NCBI RefSeq assembly: GCF_011059185.1
Contig: NZ_JAALFE010000001.1
Coordinates: forward strand, 62,001-126,000
Direction of reading: 5' to 3'
From: Paragemmobacter kunshanensis
GTDB taxonomy: Bacteria > Pseudomonadota > Alphaproteobacteria > Rhodobacterales > Rhodobacteraceae
DNA length: 64,000 nt
Shown here in pieces: positions 16,991-25,833 of this stretch; within the stretch, counting starts at the first letter, position 1, and each line of letters opens with the position of its first letter. A model generated the notes under the pieces. It made no database searches and was not told the DNA's origin. It saw only the letters and a list, made by a program, of their open reading frames with translations. Made by a program: the position numbers and the translations under genes.

Positions 16991-17577
16991 GCCGCGCCCC
17001 GGATGCGGGCCTCGGCCGTGGCAAGGTCTTCGGGGGTGTTGAGGTTGGCAAAGGCCCCGTCATCGGGGAAATCGGCACGGGCGGCGTGGAGGCTGTCGGC
17101 AAAACTCCGGACGCGGGCCTTTTCGCCGCTGGCGAGAAAGGCCCGCAGCGCGGGGGCGGCCCCGGCGGGCCAGAGGCCGAAGGTCGGATGGTCATTGCCC
17201 CCGGATCTGGCAAGTGCGGCCCCCACCCCTTCGCCTGCCAGCAGCAGGCGGGGCACAAGGTCGGGCGGGAAGAAGGGCGCATCGACCGGCACGGAAACAA
17301 GATGCGTCGCGCCATGGCGCGCGGCCCAGTCCAGCCCCGCCAGAAGGCCCGAAAGCGGGCCTTGCGAGGCGTCGGTATCGGGCAGGACGGGCAGGCCCAG
17401 CCCGGCAAGCCGCGCGGGATCGCCATTGGCGCTGATCGCGAGGCGATCCACCTGCGGCTCCAGCCGTTCCACGGCATGGGCGATCAGGCTGCGCCCGGCG
17501 AGCGGCAGCATGGCCTTGTCGGCCCCGCCCATGCGGCGGCCCTGCCCGCCGGCCAGAATCACCCCGAATATCCGCAC
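16987..17577 (-). CDS. mobA: Molybdenum cofactor guanylyltransferase
   Basis: 196 residues. Transfers GMP from GTP to molybdopterin to form the MGD cofactor of DMSO-reductase-family enzymes. The nucleotidyltransferase signature LAGGQGRRMGGADKAMLPL is at residues 8-26, and SVPVDAPFFPPDLV carries the metal-binding aspartate. The conserved NLNTPEDL lies near the C-terminus. It is the first gene of a three-gene operon with the mobB fusion and a GNAT enzyme. Confidence 0.95.
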   Translation of the reverse strand: MRIFGVILAGGQGRRMGGADKAMLPLAGRSLIAHAVERLEPQVDRLAISANGDPARLAGLGLPVLPDTDASQGPLSGLLAGLDWAARHGATHLVSVPVDAPFFPPDLVPRLLLAGEGVGAALARSGGNDHPTFGLWPAGAAPALRAFLASGEKARVRSFADSLHAARADFPDDGAFANLNTPEDLATAEARIRGAA

Positions 17578-17645
17578 GCGCGCCCTTTCCCTTCTTCCTG
17601 CAATGGCCTAAGCCCTTCGCTGCGCAAGGTAAAGCGCGAGGCGCG

Positions 17646-18350
17646 ATGACATCTGCCCGACATGCCTTTCTGCGCGGCCTGCTGGCCGCCCTGCCGATGA
17701 CCGTGGTCGTCGGGCCCTTCGCGCTGCTCTTCGGGGTGGTGGCGACAGAGGCCGGGCTGAACGTGATCGAGGCGATGCTGTTTTCCGTTTCGGTCTTTGC
17801 CGGCGCGTCGCAATTCGCGGCGCTGCAGACGATGCAGGAAAACGCGCCGGTTCTGGTGGTGCTGGCCACGGCGCTGGCCGTCAATCTGCGGATGGTGATG
17901 TATTCGGTGACGCTGGCCCCGCATTTCGGGGAATTGCCGCTGCGGTCACGCGCGCTGATGGCCTATTTCCTTGTCGATCAGAGCTTTGCCACCACCGTGG
18001 CCGAGATCGACCGCAATCCCGCGATGACGGCGCAGGAAAAGCGCGCGGTCTTCTTCGGGGCGGTGGTGGCGGTCGCGCCGCTGTGGTTTCTCGCCTCGCT
18101 GGCCGGGGCGCTGATCGGGCGGGCGATCCCGCCCGAATATGCGCTGGATTTCGCGCTGCCCATCACCTTTCTGGCCATGGTCGCGCCGATGCTGCGCAGC
18201 CTGCCGCATCTGGCGGCGGCGGGGGTGTCGATCCTTCTGTCGCTGGTTCTGGCGGGGCTGCCCTATGGCACGGGCCTGCTGATCGCGGCGGCGGGGGCCA
18301 TGACGGTGGGCGCGCTGATCGACCGCTGGTTGGAGGTTCGGCGCGCATGA
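17646..18350 (+). CDS. azlC: AzlC family branched-chain amino acid exporter, large subunit
   Basis: 234 residues with about six to seven hydrophobic segments. The opening (RHAFLRGLLAALPMTVVVGP) and the motif VFAGASQFAALQ are characteristic of AzlC. With AzlD it forms an inner-membrane exporter of branched-chain amino acids or their analogues. The stop overlaps the azlD start (ATGA). It is divergent from mobA, with about 70 bases between the starts. Confidence 0.93.
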   Translation: MTSARHAFLRGLLAALPMTVVVGPFALLFGVVATEAGLNVIEAMLFSVSVFAGASQFAALQTMQENAPVLVVLATALAVNLRMVMYSVTLAPHFGELPLRSRALMAYFLVDQSFATTVAEIDRNPAMTAQEKRAVFFGAVVAVAPLWFLASLAGALIGRAIPPEYALDFALPITFLAMVAPMLRSLPHLAAAGVSILLSLVLAGLPYGTGLLIAAAGAMTVGALIDRWLEVRRA

Positions 18351-18673
18351 TCGACAAGGCCACCTTCTGGATCGTGCTGCCGGTGCTGGCGCTTGGCACC
18401 TATGCGATCCGCTTTTCCTTTCTGGGAACCTTGGGCACGCGGCCCCTGCCGGGCTGGCTGACCCGCGCGCTGCGCTATACGGCGGTGGCGGTGCTGCCCG
18501 CGCTGGTGGCGCCGGGCGTGCTGTGGCCTGCGGCCACGGGCGGCGAGACGGATCCCGCGCGCCTTGCCGCCGCGCTGGTCACGCTGGCCGTGGGCCTTGC
18601 CACGCGCAGCACCATGGCCGCCATCCTTGCCGGGGCGGGCACGCTGTTTGCGCTGTTGGCAACTGTCGGCTGA
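18347..18673 (+). CDS. azlD: AzlD family branched-chain amino acid exporter, small subunit
   Basis: 108 residues, three to four hydrophobic segments. The motif LGTYAIRFSFLGTLG and the central ALRYTAVAVLPALVAP are conserved in AzlD. The ATG at 18347 overlaps the azlC stop as ATGA, the usual arrangement for this two-subunit transporter. Confidence 0.93.
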   Translation: MIDKATFWIVLPVLALGTYAIRFSFLGTLGTRPLPGWLTRALRYTAVAVLPALVAPGVLWPAATGGETDPARLAAALVTLAVGLATRSTMAAILAGAGTLFALLATVG

Positions 18674-18682
18674 TCCCTGCCG

Positions 18683-19291
18683 TCAGAGCGGGGATTCGCC
18701 CGCCTGGATCAGCAGGACGCCGTGGTTCTTGTCGGCATCCTCATCCCGGATCACGCGGGTGGTGACGCCGGGGATGCGGGCGAAATCTTCCATCAGCTTG
18801 TTCGGATACCAGGTGTTGCGGATGCCTTCGAAGCCCGGCACGCCGCGCAGGATGGACGAGATGGAATTGGCGCATTGCGCCTTGGGCACCGCGCCGTATT
18901 CCTTGACCCGCCGCGCCACGAGATCGGCCACGCCGGGCGAGACGACAACCGTCTGTTCCACCACGCGGAACGTCTCGCGCGCGTGATAGTCGATGTAGAA
19001 ATTCACGATGCGCGGGGTGATCCCATAGTGAACGTCGTTGCGTTCCGGGATGCGCGGATGGTTCCAGGTGCCCGCCGGATCGAACATGATCCGTTCGGAA
19101 TCATTGATCATCAGCCCGCTATGCGCCCCCGCGCCCGAACGGTTGTTGATCACCGTGAACAGCGTGATGGCATTCGGGCCGTCATGCACATAGCGCGCCG
19201 CCTGAACCTGTTCATCCGGAGCCCAGACCGAATCCGCGCCACAGGCGGCAAGGTTCAGCAGGGCCAGCAGGGCAAGAACGGCGCGCAGCAT
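18683..19291 (-). CDS. Conserved lipoprotein of unknown function
   Basis: 202 residues with a lipoprotein signal (LLALLNLAAC, lipidated cysteine at residue 17). The mature part contains ITLFTVINNRSGAGAHSGLM, IMFDPAGTWNHP and, further on, CANSISSILRGVPGFEGI. The His/Asp-rich pattern and spacing recall NlpC/P60- or DUF830-like papain folds, where an N-terminal cysteine is catalytic, but I cannot confirm a catalytic set. Probably attached to the inner or outer membrane facing the periplasm. It is convergent with azlD. Confidence 0.7.
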   Translation of the reverse strand: MLRAVLALLALLNLAACGADSVWAPDEQVQAARYVHDGPNAITLFTVINNRSGAGAHSGLMINDSERIMFDPAGTWNHPRIPERNDVHYGITPRIVNFYIDYHARETFRVVEQTVVVSPGVADLVARRVKEYGAVPKAQCANSISSILRGVPGFEGIRNTWYPNKLMEDFARIPGVTTRVIRDEDADKNHGVLLIQAGESPL

Positions 19292-19367
19292 GTATCAATC
19301 CAATTCGGCGGGTCTGAAATCGGGCAGGAAGGGCAAGGGAGGGGGGCCGCCGGGCGGCCCCGCCGCC

Positions 19368-19514
19368 TCAGGCGTTCACAAGCGCCATGAAGATCAGGAT
19401 GGCGAAGATGATGACGACGCCGTATTGCACGAACTTCACGAAGCCCGCGAAGGTTTTCTCCTGCGCGCGGATGTCCATGCTGCCGGGTTTGAAGTCGCTG
19501 TGGTGATCGGCCAT
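19368..19514 (-). CDS. aa3-type cytochrome c oxidase subunit IV
   Basis: 48 residues from the ATG at 19514: a hydrophilic N-terminus (MADHHSDFKPGSMDIRAQEK) and a single transmembrane helix (VQYGVVIIFAILIFMALVNA). This is the small fourth subunit known from Paracoccus and Rhodobacter aa3 oxidases. The RBS-like GGGAAC lies ten bases upstream. The main cytochrome oxidase genes are not in the window, which is normal for this subunit. Confidence 0.9.
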   Translation of the reverse strand: MADHHSDFKPGSMDIRAQEKTFAGFVKFVQYGVVIIFAILIFMALVNA

Positions 19515-19590
19515 TTCAGGTTCCCTTTCCTGTTCTTGAAGGCCGAATAGCCGATTCATCGCCGACTGTCACGCCTTCAGGCAGCGTCCC

Positions 19591-20091
19591 TCAGGCCGAG
19601 GCATCGCCGGAATCGCCGCCTGCCCATTGCTGCATCATCTGAAAGCCGATGCGGCGCGGCGGCTCGGCCGGGGTTTCGCGCGGCACGGCGCGCAGGATGA
19701 CGTTGAGCTGCGTCACATGCTGGATCAGCTGGGTGCGCAGCCCGTCTTCGTCGCGGCCATAGAATGTCACCAGATCGGGATCGAAGAAGCCCACCCCTTC
19801 GATCGACAGAACGCCCGCCTGCCCGCCGGTAAAGCCCATCGCCACCTCTTCGCTTGCGTCAAGCTGCGCCTCGAAGTTCTGGATATAGAGGATCAGCCGT
19901 TCATAGGCCCATTCGGCGGGGCTTTTCTCCTCGACGCTGCGCCGGGTGGCGGCCTTGGGCAGGGGTGCGCTTTCCAGCGTGCCGCATTGGGCGGGATCGG
20001 CATGCACCGCCTTTGCCCGGGGTTCGGCGGCCGCCGTCAGCGCCGCCGCCTCGGCGAATTCCGCCGTGGTGGAGATTTCGTCCTTCTTCAT
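19591..20091 (-). CDS. Conserved hypothetical protein (DUF6173-like)
   Basis: 166 residues. An Ala-rich, probably disordered N-terminus (about 50 residues) precedes a compact domain starting SPAEWAYERLILYIQNFEAQ and containing GFFDPDLVTFYGRDEDG. The pattern matches a Rhodobacteraceae-conserved domain I know as DUF6173. No function is established, and there is no signal peptide or membrane segment. It lies 12 bases after the MBL hydrolase gene on the same strand and probably shares its transcript with the acyl-CoA dehydrogenase. Confidence 0.7.
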   Translation of the reverse strand: MKKDEISTTAEFAEAAALTAAAEPRAKAVHADPAQCGTLESAPLPKAATRRSVEEKSPAEWAYERLILYIQNFEAQLDASEEVAMGFTGGQAGVLSIEGVGFFDPDLVTFYGRDEDGLRTQLIQHVTQLNVILRAVPRETPAEPPRRIGFQMMQQWAGGDSGDASA

Positions 20092-20103
20092 CGCCCTGCC
20101 CTG

Positions 20104-21198
20104 TCATGCCTCCCCGGCGCGCCGCCACAGCCACGCGCCCTGATCCGACAGCGAACGGCAAACCAGCCCCCGCCGCAAGAGGCAGTTGAGATGGGCCACC
20201 GATTCGACCAGCGCCATGCCGTATTCCGGCCCGTCGATCTGGCGCTTGAACAGCGGCAGGAAGCAATCGGCGGCGGTCTGCGGCTGGCGCAGGTGATCCA
20301 GAAGGCGGGCAAGGGCGGAGTCGTGATTCTCTTCCATCTGGCGCAGGCGCAGGGGCAGGCCGGTAAAGGGCAGCTTGTGGCCCGGCAGGACAAGGTGGCG
20401 ATCCTCGGCATGGGCGGCTAGGCGGCGGCAACTGTCCAGCCATTCGCTCAGCGGATCGGCGGCGGGTTCCGTGGGATAGACGCCGATATTGGCCGAGATG
20501 CCGGGAAGAAGCTGATCCCCGCCCAGCACCAGATCATCCTCCATGCTCCAGAGCGTGGCATGTTCCGGCGCATGGCCATCGCCGCAGCGCACCAGCCAGC
20601 GGCGCCCCCCGGCGGAAAGGCTGTCGCCTTCGCGGATGCGGGTAAAGCCGGGCGGCAGCGGGGCCACCACATCGGCAAAGTTGAAGGGCCTTGTGGCGGC
20701 GATCCGGGCAAGCCGGTCAGGCGGCACGCCTGCCAGGCGCTGGAAGGCCAGCATCTCGGGCGCGGGCAGGGCTTGCACGTCCAGCACCAGCATCCGGGCA
20801 TAAAGCCAGCTTGTCCGCGTGGTGACGAGTTCGGCCCCCTGCGTCTGGAACCAGCCGGCAAGGCCGATGTGATCGGGGTGGTAATGGGTGACGATGACGC
20901 GCCGCACCGGGCGGCCCCGCAGCGGGCCATCCAGCAGGCGCTGCCAGATCGCGCGCCCCCGGTTCGAGGCAAAGCCCGTATCGACCACCGTCCAGCCATC
21001 GCCATCGTCCAGCGCATAGACATTGACATGATCCAGCGCCATCGGCAGCGGCAGGCGCAGCCAGAGAACGCCTTCGGCGATCTCGACCGCGCCGCCTTCC
21101 TCGGGTGGGGTGGGAAAGGGGTGATGCAGGCCCGGAAGGGGGGTATCCGGCGCGGTGTCGGCGGGGTCCGGGGCCATGTGCCGGGCCTTGGCCGTCAC
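20104..21198 (-). CDS. MBL-fold metallohydrolase with C-terminal winged helix
   Basis: 364 residues. The metallo-beta-lactamase metal ligands are visible: THYHPDH (HxHxDH), GDGHAPEH, GGDQLLPG and LPGHKLPF. After about residue 270 a helical/winged C-terminal domain follows, as in LACTB2-type hydrolases. Substrates in this group include thioesters and RNA. It overlaps the upstream acyl-CoA dehydrogenase gene by four bases, which favours a CoA-thioester-related role, but that is inference. Confidence 0.85.
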   Translation of the reverse strand: MTAKARHMAPDPADTAPDTPLPGLHHPFPTPPEEGGAVEIAEGVLWLRLPLPMALDHVNVYALDDGDGWTVVDTGFASNRGRAIWQRLLDGPLRGRPVRRVIVTHYHPDHIGLAGWFQTQGAELVTTRTSWLYARMLVLDVQALPAPEMLAFQRLAGVPPDRLARIAATRPFNFADVVAPLPPGFTRIREGDSLSAGGRRWLVRCGDGHAPEHATLWSMEDDLVLGGDQLLPGISANIGVYPTEPAADPLSEWLDSCRRLAAHAEDRHLVLPGHKLPFTGLPLRLRQMEENHDSALARLLDHLRQPQTAADCFLPLFKRQIDGPEYGMALVESVAHLNCLLRRGLVCRSLSDQGAWLWRRAGEA

Positions 21199-22919
21199 GC
21201 CGCCAGATCCCCGGGCGACAGCGCATAAAGCCCTGCCGCGCCTTCGCGCATTTCCACCAGAAGCCCGGCCTGTTCCGGCAGCAGGCGGCGGATCGCGACC
21301 CGCGCCAGCGCCGCCCGCGCGGGGGCCTGTGCCAGGCCCGCCCCGGCCGCGGCATGGGCCGCGCGCAGATGCGCATCGGCCCCAAGGACCAGCGCAAAGG
21401 CGCGCAGATAGGCCGCGGCCCCGGCAAAGCGATCGTTCATCTCCTGACGCAGCAACACCTCTGTCGCTTCGCGCAGGGATTCGGCGGCCTGCCAGACATC
21501 GCCCGCCAGATCGGGCAGGCCCGCCCGGGCGGTTTCGGCCCCGGCCTGCACCTCGTCGATCAGGGCAAAGGCGGCGCTGCCGCCATCGGCCATCTTGCGC
21601 GCGACCAGATCCATCGCCTGAATGCCGTTGGTGCCTTCATAGATCGTCGTCACCCGCACATCGCGGGCGAATTGCGCGGCCCCCGTCTCTTCGACAAAGC
21701 CCATGCCGCCATGCACCTGCAGGCCCATCTGCGCCACCTCGACGCCGGTATCGGTGCCATAGGCCTTGGCGATGGGGGTCAGAAAGGCGGCGCGGGCCTG
21801 CCATTCGGGCGATCCGGTGGCATGGGCCATGTCGATGGCCACGGCGCAGGACAGCGCGATGGCGCGGGCCGAAAAGACCTGCGCCCGCATCCGCGCCAGC
21901 ATCCGGCGCACATCGGCATGATCGGTGATCGGCCCGCGCCCCGTGGGGGTGCGACCCTGCACCCGGCCTTCGGCATGGGAAAGCGCCTGCTGCAGCGCGG
22001 CCTCGGCGATGCCCACGCCCTGCACCGCCACGCCCAGCCGGGCGTTGTTCATCATGGTGAACATCGCCGCCATGCCGCGATGCGGCTCTCCCACCAGCCA
22101 GCCCTGCGCGCCGTCATATTGCATCACGCAGGTCGGGCTGCCATGCAGGCCCAGCTTGTGTTCCAGGCTGACCACCGACAGGCTGTTGCGCGGCCCCGGA
22201 TTGCCCGCCGCATCGGGGATGAATTTCGGCACGAGGAACAGGCTGATCCCCGCCGTTCCCGGCGCGGCATCGGGCAGGCGGGCCAGCACCAGATGGCAGA
22301 TGTTCGGCATGAAATCCGCATCCCCCCAGCTGATATAGATCTTCTGCCCCGTCACCGAATAGCTGCCATCGCCGCGCGGTTCGGCCCGGCTGCGCAGCGC
22401 GCCGACATCGGATCCGGCCTGCGGTTCGGTCAGGTTCATCGTGCCGCCCCATTCCCCCGACACAAGGCGCGGCAGATAGGTCGCGCGGATCGCCTCCGGG
22501 GCGTGGTGTTCCAGCGCCTCGATCTGGCCCTGGGTCAGCAGGGGGTTGATCTGCAGCGCAAGGCAGGCGCCCGACATCATCTCGTTCACGGCGGTGGCCA
22601 GCGTCATGGGCAGGCCCATGCCGCCGTTTTCCGGCCGGGCGGCCATGCCGACCCAGCCGCCTTCGGCAATGGCGCGATAGCCTTCGGCAAAGCCGGGCGG
22701 GGTGCGGACGATGCCGTTTTCCAGCCGCGCGCCCTGCCTGTCGCCCGCGCGGTTCAGGGGGGCCAGCGTCTGTTCGGCCAGACGCCCGGCCTCGGCCAGG
22801 ATGGCGCGGGCGGTATCGGGGCCTGCCTCGGCGAAGCGGTCGGTCGCGGTGACGCGGTCAAAGCCCAGAACATGCGCCAGCAGGAATTCAAGATCGGCGA
22901 GGGGCGCGCGATAGGGCAT
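21195..22919 (-). CDS. Acyl-CoA dehydrogenase (DmdC-like, long form)
   Basis: 574 residues from the ATG at 22919, preceded by GGAAGGAAAG. This longer subfamily carries an N-terminal extra domain and a C-terminal extension and includes 3-methylmercaptopropionyl-CoA dehydrogenase (DmdC). FAD-binding and active-site blocks are visible: MNLTEPQAGSDVGALRSRA, KIYISWGDAD and LQVHGGMGFVEETGAAQFAR, with YEGTNGIQAMDL near the catalytic base region. Electrons would go through ETF to the ETF-QO encoded at 25834. The acyl substrate is not certain; the DmdC assignment rests on architecture only. Confidence 0.88.
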   Translation of the reverse strand: MPYRAPLADLEFLLAHVLGFDRVTATDRFAEAGPDTARAILAEAGRLAEQTLAPLNRAGDRQGARLENGIVRTPPGFAEGYRAIAEGGWVGMAARPENGGMGLPMTLATAVNEMMSGACLALQINPLLTQGQIEALEHHAPEAIRATYLPRLVSGEWGGTMNLTEPQAGSDVGALRSRAEPRGDGSYSVTGQKIYISWGDADFMPNICHLVLARLPDAAPGTAGISLFLVPKFIPDAAGNPGPRNSLSVVSLEHKLGLHGSPTCVMQYDGAQGWLVGEPHRGMAAMFTMMNNARLGVAVQGVGIAEAALQQALSHAEGRVQGRTPTGRGPITDHADVRRMLARMRAQVFSARAIALSCAVAIDMAHATGSPEWQARAAFLTPIAKAYGTDTGVEVAQMGLQVHGGMGFVEETGAAQFARDVRVTTIYEGTNGIQAMDLVARKMADGGSAAFALIDEVQAGAETARAGLPDLAGDVWQAAESLREATEVLLRQEMNDRFAGAAAYLRAFALVLGADAHLRAAHAAAGAGLAQAPARAALARVAIRRLLPEQAGLLVEMREGAAGLYALSPGDLAA

Positions 22920-23052
22920 CGGTCTTTCCTTCCACTGTCCCCCTGCACCGCCAGAGCCTTGGCAAGACGCGGCATGGCGGGTAAGGGCACCTGATGGGAA
23001 AAGGTTTACAGCCCTGCCCCGACACCTCAAGCCCAACGCTGCGTCACAGGCC

Positions 23053-24006
23053 ATGATTGCCACCGAAGATCTGCAGGACAGCGAAACCGGCCTTCGCCGC
23101 GCGGCGGAAATCCTGCGCGCGGGCGGGCTTGTCGCCTTTCCGACGGAAACCGTCTATGGCCTTGGCGGCGATGCGCGCGACGACCGCGCCGTGGCCCGCA
23201 TCTTCGCGGCGAAGGGAAGGCCGCGCTTCAACCCCTTGATCGTGCATCTGCCCGATGTGGAAAGCGCGCGGGAACTGGCCGTCTTCGATGACCGGGCCGA
23301 GGCGCTGGCGCGGGCCTTCTGGCCGGGGCCGCTGACGCTGGTGCTGCCGATCCGGCCGGGATCGGGGCTGTCGCCGCTGGTCACGGCGGGGCTGGACAGC
23401 GTGGCGCTGCGCCTGCCCGCGCATCCGCTGGCGCGGGCCTTGCTGCGCGCCTTCGGCGGGCCGCTGGCCGCGCCTTCGGCCAATCCTTCGGGCAAGGTGT
23501 CACCCACGCGGGGGGAACATGTGCGGGCCGGGCTGGCGGGGCGGATCGAGGCGATCCTCGATGGCGGGCCCTGCGCGGTGGGGGTGGAATCCACCATTCT
23601 GGGGCTGCTGGGCCAGCCGGAACTGCTGCGCCCCGGCGGGCTGGCGGTCGAGGTGCTGGAAGAGGTTCTGGGAGAGAGGCTGGCCACGGGCGGATCGGCG
23701 GAACGTCCCAACGCGCCGGGGCAACTGGCCAGCCATTACGCGCCCGGGGCGGCGGTGCGGCTGGAGGCCGTGGCGCCACAGCCGGGCGAGGTCTGGGTGG
23801 GCTTCGGCCCCTGCCCGGGGGCGGATCTGTCGCTGTCCGAGCGGGGCGATCCGGTCGAGGCGGCGGCGCGGCTGTTCCATATCCTGCGCGAGGCGGATGA
23901 CAGGGCCGGCCCCGAGGGCCGCATCGCCTTTGCCCCGGTGCCGGAAGCGGGCCTTGGCCGCGCGATCAACGATCGCCTGCGCCGCGCGGCGGCGCCGCGC
24001 GGGTAA
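23053..24006 (+). CDS. L-threonylcarbamoyladenylate synthase (Sua5 type)
   Basis: 317 residues. Makes threonylcarbamoyl-AMP for the t6A37 modification of ANN-decoding tRNAs. The YrdC-like catalytic domain fills about residues 10-200, with GLVAFPTETVYGLGGDA, KGRPRFNPLIVH and APSANPSGKVSPT. A Sua5-specific C-terminal domain follows after the linker with PGQLASHYAPGAAVRL. That makes it the Sua5 rather than the short TsaC form. It is divergent from the acyl-CoA dehydrogenase, with 133 bases between starts. Confidence 0.95.
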   Translation: MIATEDLQDSETGLRRAAEILRAGGLVAFPTETVYGLGGDARDDRAVARIFAAKGRPRFNPLIVHLPDVESARELAVFDDRAEALARAFWPGPLTLVLPIRPGSGLSPLVTAGLDSVALRLPAHPLARALLRAFGGPLAAPSANPSGKVSPTRGEHVRAGLAGRIEAILDGGPCAVGVESTILGLLGQPELLRPGGLAVEVLEEVLGERLATGGSAERPNAPGQLASHYAPGAAVRLEAVAPQPGEVWVGFGPCPGADLSLSERGDPVEAAARLFHILREADDRAGPEGRIAFAPVPEAGLGRAINDRLRRAAAPRG

Positions 24007-24041
24007 GACCCTTCTGCACAGGTTTCCGACAGGCGACGCTG

Positions 24042-25052
24042 TCAGTCGAAGACGCCCGTCACCCGGCCGAACAGCATGAAGGCCCGCGCCGTGCGCGTAT
24101 CGGCCAGTTCCGCCAGATCGGCGTCAGAGGCGACCTTCTCGAATTCCTGGAAGGTGCGGTCGAAGGTGCGCAGGAAGTGATGCGCCGCATCGCGGAAGAT
24201 CGGATCCTCGCGCATGCGGGCGCCGGTCAGCGCCAGCGAAGACCGGTCACGGATCCCCCCCAGCACGGAAATCGCCCGGCCCCGTTCCCCTTGGGCGAAC
24301 TTGCGCCAGAATTCCGGCCGCGCCCGTTCGGGGCGCAGGTCATCCATGTAGATGCCTTCCTGCGACAGAAGCGTCAGCACATCCTGCGCCGCACGGATCA
24401 GCTTGGCGGTGGTGCGATCCTCCAGCGCCATGCGCAGTGCGCGAAAGCCTTCGCGATCATCGGGGTTTTCGGGAAAGTTCAGCGCGCGGATGAAATCGGC
24501 GACGGAAATCGGCGGGCGCAGCGCCTCGGCCGGGGTGCCAAGCGCCAGCGCGGGCTGTTCGTCGGGGGCGACGGGGCGGGGCGGCGGCGGGGCGACAAGC
24601 GCCGCCTTGCGATCGGCCGAGGGCTGGCTGGCACCCGGATCACGGCGCGTCTGGAAGGTGGCGGGCAGGCCCGGCGGGCTGTCTTCGGGGCGGGGATCGG
24701 GCAGCGGCTTGATCGCGGCGGCGGTCTGCTGCGACATCAGATAGGCGTTGCGCATCGCATCCACCGTCGCCTGCAGGCGCGCGGCCTCGGCCCGCAGCAC
24801 GCGGACGGAACGCAGCGTCGTCACCGCCGCCCAGATCAGCGCCAGCGGCAGGAAGACCACCAGCAGCGTCATCACCAGCCCCAGAAGCCCGCCGCCATCC
24901 GTGGCGGGCGAGATGATGGCATAGGCGATCACTGCCACCACCCAGACCAGCGCCAGCAGCGCGGCGACCATCTCGGTCGGGCCGAAGGGCGGCGCCTCTT
25001 CGGCCCTGAGGAACAGGCCCAAGGGTTCCGGCTTGTCTGGCTCTTCCGGCAT
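24042..25052 (-). CDS. Conserved membrane protein of unknown function
   Basis: 336 residues. Two transmembrane segments close to the N-terminus (about residues 27-47 and 55-77) are followed by a short coiled-coil-like stretch (VLRAEAARLQATVDAMRNAY), a Pro-rich disordered linker (about residues 115-180), and a globular helical domain (from RPPISVADFIRALNFPEN). I do not recognise a family with known function. It lies between greA (30 bases upstream, same strand) and the convergent threonylcarbamoyl-AMP synthase. Confidence 0.7.
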   Translation of the reverse strand: MPEEPDKPEPLGLFLRAEEAPPFGPTEMVAALLALVWVVAVIAYAIISPATDGGGLLGLVMTLLVVFLPLALIWAAVTTLRSVRVLRAEAARLQATVDAMRNAYLMSQQTAAAIKPLPDPRPEDSPPGLPATFQTRRDPGASQPSADRKAALVAPPPPRPVAPDEQPALALGTPAEALRPPISVADFIRALNFPENPDDREGFRALRMALEDRTTAKLIRAAQDVLTLLSQEGIYMDDLRPERARPEFWRKFAQGERGRAISVLGGIRDRSSLALTGARMREDPIFRDAAHHFLRTFDRTFQEFEKVASDADLAELADTRTARAFMLFGRVTGVFD

Positions 25053-25082
25053 TCCGTTCCCCGAAATTCCCCGCTCTGGCGA

Positions 25083-25553
25083 TCAGATGTAGCGGATTGT
25101 CAGGATCTCATAGCTTTTCTGGCCGCCGGGGGTTTTCACCTCGACGCTGTCGCCTTCGTCCTTGCCGATCAGGGCGCGGGCCAGGGGCGAGCGCATGTTC
25201 AGCAGGCCGCGTTCGATATCGGCCTCGGCCTCGCCCACGATCTGATAGGTCTTCTCCTCATCCGTGTCCTCGTCGACGACGGTCACCGTCGCGCCGAACT
25301 TCACCGCGCCGGAAAGCTTGGCCGGGTCGATGACCTCGGCCAGCGAGAGCATCGCCTCAAGCTCCTTGATGCGGCCCTCGATGAAGGACTGCTTTTCGCG
25401 CGCGGCGTGGTATTCGGCGTTTTCCGACAGGTCGCCATGTTCGCGGGCTTCGGCAATCGCGCGGATCACGGCGGGGCGTTCGACGGATTTCAGCGTCTTC
25501 AGCTCTTCATCCAGCGCGGTGAAGCCCGCGCGCGTCATCGGTATCTTTTCCAT
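25083..25553 (-). CDS. greA: Transcription elongation factor GreA
   Basis: 156 residues from the ATG at 25553 ([11 protein letters not shown]). GreA rescues backtracked RNA polymerase by stimulating transcript cleavage. The N-terminal coiled coil carries the acidic tip [20 protein letters not shown] and the C-terminal FKBP-like domain has [18 protein letters not shown]. Length and motifs are typical. It diverges from the ETF-QO gene, with 280 bases between starts, which must hold both promoters. Confidence 0.97.
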   Translation of the reverse strand: MEKIPMTRAGFTALDEELKTLKSVERPAVIRAIAEAREHGDLSENAEYHAAREKQSFIEGRIKELEAMLSLAEVIDPAKLSGAVKFGATVTVVDEDTDEEKTYQIVGEAEADIERGLLNMRSPLARALIGKDEGDSVEVKTPGGQKSYEILTIRYI

Positions 25554-25833
25554 CGGCCCCAACATGACAAAAGGAATGCCACGGCCCTTTTCCAAGGCTG
25601 TGGCGCATTGCAACCTGCGAAGTGTCCCTCACCTGATCCGACCCATGACGCAAATGCAAGGCCCTGCCGCGCGGCAGGCGCGGAAATCCGCGCCGGGGCG
25701 GGCCGGATGCCGCAATGCGACATCGTGATGCCGCGTTATGATTGACCCCTTGGCGCGGCTTGGGCTAGGGGAGACGGCAGCCCGCAACAATCTTGCGCGG
25801 GCGGCAGGGAAACGCGGGGAAGGAGCAGGCAGG